This document shows, one piece after another, positions 31,309-39,900 of a stretch of DNA of 64,000 nucleotides (position 1 is its first letter; each line of letters starts with the position of its first letter). Under the pieces are notes generated by a model that was not told the DNA's origin, made no database searches, and saw nothing but the letters and a program-made list of their open reading frames with translations. Position numbers and translations under genes: made by a program. This stretch comes from Intrasporangium flavum (GTDB lineage: Bacteria; Actinomycetota; Actinomycetes; Actinomycetales; Dermatophilaceae): contig NZ_MLJO01000004.1 of assembly GCF_001956915.1 (NCBI RefSeq), positions 1-64,000 of the forward strand, given 5' to 3'.

Positions 31309-33419
31309 GCCTGCTCCTGCTCCGGGGACTGCGAGGACTGCGGGGTCTGCTGGGCCTGGACGGCCGTGATGGCCACCGTGTTGACGATGTCGTCGACGAG
31401 CGCGCCGCGCGAGAGGTCGTTGACCGGCTTGCGCAGGCCCTGCAGCACGGGGCCGATGGCGACGGCGTGCGCGCTGCGCTGGACGGCCTTGTACGTGTTG
31501 TTGCCGGTGTTGAGGTCGGGGAAGACGAACACCGTGGCGCGCCCGGCGACGTCCGAGCCCGGCAGCTTGGCCCGCCCGACGGCCGGGTCGATCGCGGCGT
31601 CGTACTGGATCGGCCCTGCGAGGGCCAGGTCGGGGGCGCGTTCGGTGACGAGCTCCGTTGCGGCACGGACCTTCTCGACGTCGGCGCCCGACCCGCTCGA
31701 GCCGGTCGAGTAGGACAGCATCGCCACGCGCGGCTCGATGCCGAACTGGCGGGCGGTCTGGGCCGAGGAGACGGCGATGTCGGCGAGCTGCTCGGCGGTG
31801 GGGTCGGGGATGACGGCGCAGTCGCCGTAGACGAGGACGCGGTCGGCGAGGCACATGAGGAAGACGCTCGAGACGGTCTTGACGCCGTCGCGCGTCTTGA
31901 CGAACTCGAGGGCAGGACGGATCGTGTGCGCCGTCGTGTGGACGGCCCCGGACACCATGCCGTCGGCCAGGCCGAGCTGGACCATCATCGTGCCGAAGTA
32001 CGACACGTCGGTGACGACCTCCCGTGCCTTCTCGAGGGTCACGCCCTTGTGGGCGCGCAGCCGGGCGTACTCGGAGGCGAAGCGCTCGACGAGGTCGGGG
32101 TCGGTGTTCGACACGACGCGCGCCTCGTCGAGGTCGAGCCCGAGCGTCGAGGCCCGGGCGCGCACGGTCGTCTCGTCGCCGAGGAGCGTCAGGTCGGCGA
32201 CGCCGCGGCGCAGCAGCACGTCGGCGGCCTCGAGGATGCGGTCGTCGCCGCTCTCGGGCAGCACGACGTGGCGACGGTCCGAGCGGGCCTGCTCCATGAG
32301 CTGGTACTCGAACATCAGCGGGGTGCGCACGGGGGAGGCCGAGACGTCGATGGCGGCGAGCAGCGCGGCCTGGTCGACGCCCTCGGAGAAGAGGCGCCGC
32401 GCCACCTCGATCTTGTTGCGCGAGGACCGCGTCATCGGCCCGAAGACGCGGGCGGCGCGGGCCGCGGTCGTCATCGTGTCGGCGTCGGTCAGCGCGATCG
32501 GCAGGTCCTGCTGCACACCGGCCGACAGGCGCACGATCGCCTCGGGGAGCTCGTAGCCGCCGGTGAGGATGATGCCCGCGAGGCTCGGGAACGTGCCGGA
32601 CTGGTGGGCGAGCAGCAGCCCCGGCACGAGGTCGGTGCGGTCGCTCGGGGCGATGACGGTGACGTCGGTGCGCAGCCGCGGCAGGACGTTGGGCAGGCTC
32701 ATCGCCGCGACGACGAGGCCGAGGCTGTCGCGGTCCGTCCACGCCTCGGTGCCGAGGACGAGCCGGGCCCCGGTGGCCACGCTGAGCTGCCGGAAGCTCG
32801 GCGCCCGGAGGAGCGGGTTCTCCGGCAGGGCCGCGGTGACGGCGAAAGGCAGGTCGGCGAGGGCCGCGCGCACGGCGTCGACGTCGTCGGGCTCGACGCG
32901 GTTCGCGATGACGGCGACCGGCTCGGCGTGGTTGGCGCGCAGCTCGGCCAGGGCGCCGTCGGCGGCGACGCGCACCTGCTCGGGGGACCGGTCGCGGCCG
33001 TGGACGACGAGGACGACGGCCGAGCCGAGGTTGGCCGCGACACGGGCGTTGAACGACAGCTCGGTGCCGGTGGAGACGTCCGTGTAGTCGGATCCGAGCA
33101 CGAGCATCACCTGGAAGCGGCTCGCGAGCCGGCCGAAGCGCTCGACGATGGCGTGCAGCGCCTCGTCGGGGTCGTCGTGGGCCTGGGCGTAGGTGACGCC
33201 GAGGGTCTCCTCGTAGGTCTGGTCGGTGCCGGGCTGGGCGACGAGCATCTCGACGACGGTGTCGACCTCGTCGTCGGGCCCGGTGCCGCCGAGCGTGGTC
33301 AGCGGCCGGAAGATGCCGACCGACCCGACCTCGCGCACCAACGCGTCGAGCAGCCCGAGGGCCACCGCGGACTTGCCGGTGAGGCCCTCCGGTGAGGCGA
33401 GGTAGACGCTGCGGCTCAC
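31305..33419 (-). CDS. pta: Phosphate acetyltransferase Pta, long form
   Basis: The 704-residue enzyme transfers acetyl between CoA and phosphate. It has the three parts of long Pta: an N-terminal P-loop/BioD-like domain (VYLASPEGLTGKSAVALG), a central DRTGG domain (GIILTGGYELPEAIVRL) and the C-terminal PTA_PTB catalytic domain, with GAVHTTAHTIRPALEF, AMLSYSTGSSGSG, PDLNTGNNTYKAVQRSA and GPVLQGLRKPVNDLSRGA. The GTG at 33419 is supported by a TAGGTT -10 element 6 bases upstream. It is coupled with ackA by a 4-base overlap. Length matches E. coli Pta (about 714 residues). Confidence 0.96.
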   Translation of the reverse strand: MSRSVYLASPEGLTGKSAVALGLLDALVREVGSVGIFRPLTTLGGTGPDDEVDTVVEMLVAQPGTDQTYEETLGVTYAQAHDDPDEALHAIVERFGRLASRFQVMLVLGSDYTDVSTGTELSFNARVAANLGSAVVLVVHGRDRSPEQVRVAADGALAELRANHAEPVAVIANRVEPDDVDAVRAALADLPFAVTAALPENPLLRAPSFRQLSVATGARLVLGTEAWTDRDSLGLVVAAMSLPNVLPRLRTDVTVIAPSDRTDLVPGLLLAHQSGTFPSLAGIILTGGYELPEAIVRLSAGVQQDLPIALTDADTMTTAARAARVFGPMTRSSRNKIEVARRLFSEGVDQAALLAAIDVSASPVRTPLMFEYQLMEQARSDRRHVVLPESGDDRILEAADVLLRRGVADLTLLGDETTVRARASTLGLDLDEARVVSNTDPDLVERFASEYARLRAHKGVTLEKAREVVTDVSYFGTMMVQLGLADGMVSGAVHTTAHTIRPALEFVKTRDGVKTVSSVFLMCLADRVLVYGDCAVIPDPTAEQLADIAVSSAQTARQFGIEPRVAMLSYSTGSSGSGADVEKVRAATELVTERAPDLALAGPIQYDAAIDPAVGRAKLPGSDVAGRATVFVFPDLNTGNNTYKAVQRSAHAVAIGPVLQGLRKPVNDLSRGALVDDIVNTVAITAVQAQQTPQSSQSPEQEQA

Positions 33420-33425
33420 GCCCCG

Positions 33426-33431
33426 AACCTA
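33426..33431 (-). promoter_or_regulatory. Leaderless -10 element (TAGGTT) of pta-ackA
   Basis: TAGGTT ends 6 bases before the pta GTG at 33419 on the minus strand, giving a likely operon promoter. Confidence 0.5.
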
Positions 33432-34310
33432 GCCGGTCGTCCGCGTGCGGGAGCGGCGGGCGGGTGGGATGTCGCGGAGCGGCGGCACCGGAGCGGCGTC
33501 GAGGCGCTCGAGCAGGGCGACGGCGTCGTACGGGGCACGGCCCTGGATGTCGTTGTCGCAGTAGACGTACACGTCGTGGCCCTCGTCGGCCCACGCACGG
33601 CACTGGCGGGCCCATCGGTCGAGGGATGCGTCCGAGTAGCCGCCGGAGTACAGCTCGGTCTCGCCGTGCAGGCGCACGTAGCGGAAGTCGCTCGTCGCGT
33701 CGCGCATCACGGGGAATCGTCCAGCGGTGTCGGCGACGACGAGCGCGACGTCATGGCGGGCGCACAGGGAGCGGGCCGCGTCGGTGTCGAAGCTCGGGTG
33801 ACGCGGCTCGAGGGCGTGCCGGACGCGTCGGTCGGCGTCGGTGCTCGTCAGCGCGTCGTCGGCGTCCAGCTTGTCGTCGTGGCGGCTGGCGAGGTCGGCC
33901 AGCTCGGTGGTCGTGCGCGGCAGCAGCTCGAGGAAGGCACCGAAGCGGTCGGCGTCGAAGGCGACCCGCTCGGGCAGCTGCCAGAGGAAGGGGCCGAGCT
34001 GGTCGCCGAGCGCGAGCACGCCGGAGGCGAAGAAGTTCGCGAGCGGCGTCTCGACGTCGCGCAGCGCCTTGAGATGGGTGATGAACCGGCCGCCCTTGAC
34101 GGCGAGGTCGACCGACGGCGGGACGGCCTCGCGCCAGCGCACGTACGACGTGGGTCGCTGCAGCGAGTAGAACGAGCCGTTGAGCTCGACCGAGGTCATC
34201 CGCTCGGCCGCGTACGTCAGCTCGAGCCGCTGCGGCAGGCCCTTCGGGTAGAAGTCGCCGCGCCACGACGGGTAACGCCACCCGGAGACCCCGACGTGGA
34301 AGCGACCCAT
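33429..34310 (-). CDS. DUF72 (UPF0759) family protein
   Basis: The 293-residue protein belongs to DUF72, with a TIM-barrel-like pattern. It starts FHVGVSGWRYPSWRGDFYPKGLPQ, then SVELNGSFYSLQ, PPSVDLAVKGGRFITHLKALRDVE, FLWQLPERVAFDADRFGAFLELLP and, near the end, YVRLHGETELYSGGYSD and VYVYCDNDIQGRAPYDAVAL. The function of the family is not established, though a role in DNA or RNA repair has been proposed. It ends at 33429, right at the pta promoter. A TACGGT -10 element precedes its ATG by 6 bases. Confidence 0.85.
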   Translation of the reverse strand: MGRFHVGVSGWRYPSWRGDFYPKGLPQRLELTYAAERMTSVELNGSFYSLQRPTSYVRWREAVPPSVDLAVKGGRFITHLKALRDVETPLANFFASGVLALGDQLGPFLWQLPERVAFDADRFGAFLELLPRTTTELADLASRHDDKLDADDALTSTDADRRVRHALEPRHPSFDTDAARSLCARHDVALVVADTAGRFPVMRDATSDFRYVRLHGETELYSGGYSDASLDRWARQCRAWADEGHDVYVYCDNDIQGRAPYDAVALLERLDAAPVPPLRDIPPARRSRTRTTG

Positions 34311-34316
34311 GCCGCC

Positions 34317-34322
34317 ACCGTA
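34317..34322 (-). promoter_or_regulatory. Leaderless -10 element (TACGGT)
   Basis: TACGGT ends 6 bases before the DUF72 ATG at 34310 on the minus strand. Confidence 0.5.
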
Positions 34323-34326
34323 CGCG

Positions 34327-34662
34327 TCAGGCACCCCGCGGGGCGTACATGATGACCGCGACTCCGACGAGGCACACGAGCGCGCCCGCGACGTCCCACC
34401 GGTCCGGCCGGAACCCGTCGACGACCATGCCCCAGAGCAGCGACCCCGCCACGAACACGCCACCGTACGCGGCGAGGATCCGCCCGAAGTGGGCGTCCGG
34501 CTGCAGCGTCGCCACGAAGCCGTAGAGCCCAAGCGCGACCACGCCTGCACCGATCCAGGCCCAGCCGCGGTGCTCGCGGACCCCCTGCCAGACGAGCCAC
34601 GCGCCGCCGATCTCGGCGAGGGCGGCAAGGGCGAAGAGCAGCAGCGAGCGGGCCACGGTCAT
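34327..34662 (-). CDS. YnfA/UPF0060 family membrane protein
   Basis: The 111-residue protein has four membrane segments and the family signature [20 protein letters not shown] and [31 protein letters not shown]. YnfA proteins belong to the small multidrug resistance-like group and may export cationic compounds, but evidence is limited. Length matches the family (about 108 residues). The ATG at 34662 has a weak upstream G-rich site. It lies just upstream of the DUF72 gene on the same strand, with 16 bases between them. Confidence 0.85.
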   Translation of the reverse strand: MTVARSLLLFALAALAEIGGAWLVWQGVREHRGWAWIGAGVVALGLYGFVATLQPDAHFGRILAAYGGVFVAGSLLWGMVVDGFRPDRWDVAGALVCLVGVAVIMYAPRGA

Positions 34663-34804
34663 GTCCTGATCCTGCCCGAGCCACGGCCCGGCCCGGGGCC
34701 CAGGGGCAGGACGGGGGGAGCCTGGGGAACCTGGGGAGCTGAGGGGACTCCGTCGCCTCCGCTTCGCTCCGGCTCCTCCTCGAATCGGGGGCCAGCTCCA
34801 TCGC

Positions 34805-34845
34805 ACAGCAGAAGGGCCGCCACGGAGTGACGGCCCTTCTGCTGT
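34805..34845 (-). terminator. tRNA-Ala terminator hairpin
   Basis: A 15-bp perfect stem (ACAGCAGAAGGGCCG and complement) with an 11-base loop begins one base after the tRNA 3' end on the minus strand. No T-run follows. Confidence 0.7.
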
Positions 34846-34846
34846 G

Positions 34847-34922
<76 letters not shown>

Positions 34923-34936
34923 TTGGTGCGGAAGGA

Positions 34937-34967
34937 ACGATAACACTCGCCGCGTCGACGCATCCAA
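34937..34967 (-). promoter_or_regulatory. tRNA-Ala promoter
   Basis: TTGGAT (-35, 34962-34967) and TATCGT (-10, 34937-34942) lie on the minus strand, separated by 19 bases. The expected start is a few bases before the tRNA 5' end at 34922. Confidence 0.5.
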
Positions 34968-35128
34968 TCGGTCTGGCACCTCGCTGGACCTCCACTGCTG
35001 CCGCCGTGTCGTCGCGCGCAAGCCGACCGGTGACAGCCGGTCACCCAGCCCTTCGCAGAGCGCCCGTCGGCCGGGAGGCGGCTGACCGAATCATTCTCCG
35101 CTGCAATCGAACTCGATGTGGGTAACCG

Positions 35129-35157
35129 TTGATCTGCCGACCCGAGAAGCGTAGAAT
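35129..35157 (+). promoter_or_regulatory. Promoter of the HNH gene
   Basis: TTGATC (-35, 35129-35134) and TAGAAT (-10, 35152-35157) have a 17-base spacer, close to the sigma-70-type consensus. The predicted start falls at or one base before the ATG at 35165, so the mRNA is leaderless. The SOS box overlaps this region. Confidence 0.65.
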
Positions 35158-35172
35158 CGAACACATGTTCGA
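35157..35172. promoter_or_regulatory. LexA/SOS box over the HNH gene start codon
   Basis: TCGAACACATGTTCGA fits the actinobacterial LexA consensus (TCGAAC-N4-GTTCGA) perfectly. The ATG at 35165 lies inside it and the -10 element touches its left end, so LexA binding should block transcription. DUF222/HNH (13E12-type) genes in mycobacteria are known LexA targets. Confidence 0.85.
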
Positions 35173-36856
35173 AGGCCAAGAGCTTGGCGGTGCTGGGGTG
35201 GTGAGCCGCCTGGAGGCGGGTACTGCCGCCCTGCAAGCCGAGCTCACGGGCCTGGCGCCGGAAGCGCTCGACGACGCGTCGCTCGTCGACGGGCTCGCCG
35301 CCCTCGAGGTCGCGAAGGCCGCGTGCGCGGCGGCCCAGGCGCGCCTGACCGAGCGGTTGGTCGAGTCCCGCGCGCAGGCCGCGCGACGCCTGCGGCACGA
35401 AGCGCGCGCGTGCGCGGACGCCGGCGACTTCGACGGCTGGGTCCTGGCGCGCGACCGCGCCCGCACGCTCGAGCTGGAGCCCGAGGCGCCCGGCACGCTG
35501 GGACCACGCCCACGGGCTGCGTCGGGCGGCGACCGTGACGGCGCCCGCTCCCGGTCGGCCCGGCGTCTGACGCTTTCACGCACCGGCCTCGCGGCCGAGG
35601 TCGCCCTGGCCCGTCGTGAGTCGCCGGCTCGGGGCTCACGCCTCGCCACGACGGCCGTCGCGCTGGTGCGCCACCTGCCTCGCACGCTCGAGGCCCTGTC
35701 GGCCGGGGTCCTCAACGAGCGACGTGCCGAGATCGTCGTCCGGGTCACCAGCCACCTCCAGCCGTCCGTGCGGTCGAGGGTCGATGCCGAGGTGGTCGGC
35801 GCCCACCTCGACCCCGCCGACGCGGCTGCCGGGGTCGGCGGCTGGGGCGACCGCGAGCTCGAGCGCCGCGTCCGTGCGTGCGCCGACCGGCTCGACGCCG
35901 AGGCGGCCGTCGAACGGTGCCGCATCGCCGAGGCGGAGCGACGCGTCACGATCCGACCCGTCCCCGACACGATGGCACTCGTCACCGCGCTGCTGCCGGT
36001 CGCCGAGGCCGTCGCCGTTCATGCGGCCCTGACCCGGGCCGCCATGTCGGCCAAGGCTCTCGGCGACGAGCGTGGCAAGGGTCAGGTCATGGCCGACACG
36101 CTCGTCGAGCTCGTGACCGGGCAGGCGACGGCCGTCGACATCCCGGTCGAGGTCCAGGTCGTCATGACGGACCGCGCCCTGCTCGCCGGTGACGAATCCC
36201 CGGCCCACGTGCCCGGCTACGGTCCGGTTCCCGCGGGTTGGGCCCGCGACCTGCTGTCCCGTGCTGTCCACTCCCCGTCCGACGCGTCGCGCTGCGGTGG
36301 CCAGGGCGGCCAGGGCGACTCGGACGGCTCGGACGGCTCGGCAGACGCGGTGTCGCCGAGGACGGCCAAGGTGTGGGTCCGGCGGCTGTTCACCCACCCC
36401 CGCTCCGGCACCCTCGTCGCGATGGAGAGCACGCGTCGCCTGTTTCCGGAGGCTCTGCGCCGGTTCGTCGTCGCCCGCGACGGCACCTGCCGCACCCCGT
36501 GGTGCGACGCGCCGGTGGCCCACCTCGACCACGTCGTCCCGCATGCGAACGGCGGGGCGACGAGCGCCACGAACGGCCAGGGCCTGTGCGTGCGGTGCAA
36601 CATCGTCAAGGAACAACCCGGGTGGCGCTCTCGCGTCGTCGAGCCTCCACCCGTCCACGGCGACGACCCGCCCCACACGGTCGAGACCACCACCCCCACC
36701 GGACGGCGATACAGCTCGACCTCCCCACCGGTCCTGCCGCTCACCGACCGAGGAGAAGGGCCATCCCACGCGCAGGCGCCGAGGCGACCGGCGGCGACGA
36801 GCCAGGTCGTGGTCCTCGAGCTCTACCGCACGGTCGAGACCGAGCTGGCCGGCTGA
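35165..36856 (+). CDS. DUF222/13E12-type HNH endonuclease domain protein
   Basis: The 563-residue protein has a long N-terminal DUF222 region (residues about 20-330, helical, Ala/Arg-rich, with ALSAGVLNERRAEIVVRV), a variable linker, and a C-terminal HNH domain at about residues 440-490: CRTPWCDAPVAHLDHVVPHANGG, GLCVRCNIVKEQPGW. It is of the 13E12 repeat family, common in actinobacteria and often mobile or multi-copy. The enzymatic role is not established; DNA cutting or repair is likely. An SOS box covers its start, so it should be induced by DNA damage. It lies just beyond the tRNA-Ala gene. Confidence 0.88.
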   Translation: MFEGQELGGAGVVSRLEAGTAALQAELTGLAPEALDDASLVDGLAALEVAKAACAAAQARLTERLVESRAQAARRLRHEARACADAGDFDGWVLARDRARTLELEPEAPGTLGPRPRAASGGDRDGARSRSARRLTLSRTGLAAEVALARRESPARGSRLATTAVALVRHLPRTLEALSAGVLNERRAEIVVRVTSHLQPSVRSRVDAEVVGAHLDPADAAAGVGGWGDRELERRVRACADRLDAEAAVERCRIAEAERRVTIRPVPDTMALVTALLPVAEAVAVHAALTRAAMSAKALGDERGKGQVMADTLVELVTGQATAVDIPVEVQVVMTDRALLAGDESPAHVPGYGPVPAGWARDLLSRAVHSPSDASRCGGQGGQGDSDGSDGSADAVSPRTAKVWVRRLFTHPRSGTLVAMESTRRLFPEALRRFVVARDGTCRTPWCDAPVAHLDHVVPHANGGATSATNGQGLCVRCNIVKEQPGWRSRVVEPPPVHGDDPPHTVETTTPTGRRYSSTSPPVLPLTDRGEGPSHAQAPRRPAATSQVVVLELYRTVETELAG

Positions 36857-36883
36857 TCGACCGGACCGATCGACCAGCCGGCC
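36847..36883. terminator. Bidirectional terminator between HNH and PKD genes
   Basis: GGCCGGCTGATCGA (36847-36860) and TCGACCAGCCGGCC (36870-36883) pair in 13 of 14 positions around a 9-base loop. The hairpin overlaps the HNH stop codon and lies between convergent genes. Confidence 0.6.
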
Positions 36884-36952
36884 GCGCCGGCCCGAAACCG
36901 GACCGGCGATGCCGGACGCCGCGCCGGAGGGGTTCGACGCGGCGCCCGGAAC

Positions 36953-39900
36953 TCATGGCCGGAAGGTCAGCACGAGGGCCGCCCACGTCCCCGACGTGGT
37001 GCCGTCGGCCCGGAAGGTGCCGGTCGACGTCGGCAGCTGGTAGGCCCGGCCGAGGTTGGTGCTGCCCGTCGCCTGCGGGGTCAGCCCCGTCCAGGCCGAG
37101 GTCCACGTCGGGTTGCTCGAGGAGGTGAACGAGGCCACCGCCCCGAACACGACCTCGCGGGCCGCCCTCGTCGTCTGGGTCGAACCGGACGAGAAGGACC
37201 GGTTCGTGCCCGTGGCCGACGCAACGCGGTCGACCTGGCTGACGCCCACCAGGTCGTCGGCGACCATCCGGTAGGTCGTCGCGCTCGGGAACGTGACCGT
37301 GATCCTCGCTCCGGTGGGCAGCGGCGCGATCGCCTGGGCCGTGAGGACGACGAGGCGTCCGCCGCTGACCGTCACCGACCGCGCCACGGTGTAGGTGTTG
37401 CCGGCGGTGTCGGTCGCGGCGACCGTGCCGTTCGTCGACTGGGTCCGCATCTGCAGGGTGAGGACGACGGTGTGGTTCTGCTGGACCGTCGTCGTCCCGG
37501 CGAGCGTGAGGACGCCACTGGTGCTCGTCGACGTCGACGAGACGGTGCCGATGGTCCCGACGTAGCCGGGGAGCGGTGCCGTCACCGTCACCGTCCGCTG
37601 GGCGGTGCTCGTGAGGCCCGAGGTGTTCCTCACCGTCACGGTCACCGTGTAGCTGCCCGCGGTCGGGTAGGTGTGGGTGGCCGACGACGTGGCCGAGGCA
37701 GCCGTCGTCGTGCCGTCACCCCAGGCGAAACCGTAGGTGAGGCTCTGGCCCTGCGGGTCGGTCGAGGCCGACGCGTTGGCCGTGACCGTCACCGGCGCGG
37801 TGCCGCTGGACGGCGTCACCGTCAGTGCAGCCGTTGGCGCCTGCGGTGCCGTCACCGTGACCGAGCGCGACGCCGTCGCGGTCTTGCCGGACGTGTTGGT
37901 GACGGTCACCGTCACCGTCCGGGTGCCGGCCGTCGCGTAGGTGTGGGTGGCCGTCGCGGTGGCCGAGGCGGCCGTCGTCGTGCCGTCACCCCAGGCGAAC
38001 CCGTAGGTCATTGTCTGCCCCTGCGGGTCGGTGGAGGCCGACGCGTCGGCGGTGACCGTCACGGGTGCCACGCCGCTCGAGGGCGTGACGGTGAGGGCCG
38101 GCGTGGGCGGCAGGATCGGCGCCGCCACGCTCACGGTCCGCGTGGCGGTCCCGACGAGTCCGGACGTGTTGGTGGCCGTGACGGTCACCGTGTAGCTGCC
38201 GGCGGTCGTGTACGTGTGCGTCGCGGTGGTGGCGGCCGACGCCGTCGTCGAGCCACCGTCGCCCCACGAGAACGCGTACGTCAGGGCCTGGCCCTGCGGG
38301 TCGGTCGAGGCCGACGCGTCGGCCGTGACGCCGACCGGCGCGGTGCCACTCGACGGGGTGACCGTCAGGGCGGCCGTCGGCGGCCGGATCGGCGCCGACA
38401 CCGTGACCGTGCGCTGTGCCGTCGAGGTGCGACCCGAGGTGTTGCCCACCGTGACGGTGACGGTGTAGCTGCCCGCCGTCGAGTACGTGTGGGTCGTGCT
38501 GGGCAGCGACGACGCCGCCACCGTGACCCCGTCACCGAAGTCGAAGGCGTACGAGAGTGCTTGTCCCTGTGGGTCGGTCGAGGACGACGCGTCGGCCGTG
38601 ACGCCGAGCGGAGCCGTGCCGGTGGAGGGCGTGACGGTGAGCGAGGCCACGGGCGGCAGGATCGGCGGTGTGACGGTGACGCCGCGGCTGTCGGTGCCGG
38701 TCAGGCCCGACGCGTTCGTCACGGTGACCGTCACCGCGTAGCTGCCCGCCGTCGAGTAGGTGTGGCTGGCGCTCGCCGTCGTCGACGCGGGCACCGTCGT
38801 GCCGTCACCGAAGTCGAACGCGTACGAGAGTGCCTGTCCCTGTGGGTCGGTCGAGGCCGACGCGTCGGCCGTGACGGCGAGCGGTGCGGTGCCGCTGGAC
38901 GGGGTCACGGTCAGCGCCGCTGTCGGCGGCTGGATGGGTGGCGGCGGCGTGTCGGCCGTGACGGCCCGCTGGGCGGTCGCGGTCAGCCCCGACGTGTTTG
39001 CCACCGTCATCGTGACGGTGTAGCTGCCCGGGATCGAGTAGGTGTGGCCTGCCGTGGCCGTCGCCGACGCCGGCACGGTGGTGCCGTCACCGAAGTCGAA
39101 GGCGTACGAGAGTGCTTGTCCCTGTGGGTCGCTCGAGCCCGACGCGTCCGCCGTGACCACGAGGGGCGCGTCGCCGCTCGACGGGGTCACGGTCAGCGAC
39201 GCCGACGGCGGCTGGAGGGGTGGTGGCGGCCCCGAGACCGTGACCGACCGGGTGTCGGTCGCGGTCAGCCCCGACGTGTTCGTGACGGTCACGGTGACCG
39301 GGTAGGTGCCGGCGGCTGTGAACGTGTGGTTCGCGGTGGCCGTCGCGGAGGCGGTCACGCTGGTGCCGTCACCGAAGTCGAAGGCGTACGAGAGCGCCTG
39401 TGCCTGCGGGTCGGTCGAGGCCGACGCGTCTGCCGTCACGTCCAGGGGAGCGGTACCGGTCGACGGCGTGACCGCGAGCGTCGCGACCGGCGGCTGCACC
39501 GGTGGCGGCGGCGTCGTGACGGACACCGTCCGTGCCGCGCTGTCGCTGAGGCCCGACGTGTTGGTGACCGTGACGGTGACCGTGTAGCTGCCGGGCGTCG
39601 AGTAGGTGTGGTTCGCCGTCGCGGTCGTCGACGCGGGCACGGTGGTGCCGTCACCGAAGTCGAAGGCGTACGAGAGCGTCTGCGCCTGTGGGTCGCTCGA
39701 GGCCGACGCGTCGGCCGTCAGCGACAGCGGCGCGTCACCGCTCGCCGGTGTCACCGAGAGCGCGGCCGTGGGCGGCACGACGACGGGCGGGTTCGACGTG
39801 GTCACGGTCGCCGTCGTCGTCGTGCTCAGGCCGCTCGTGTTGCGGACCGTCACCTTCGCCGTGAACGTGCCGACGGCGGTGTACACGTGCGACGCGGTGG

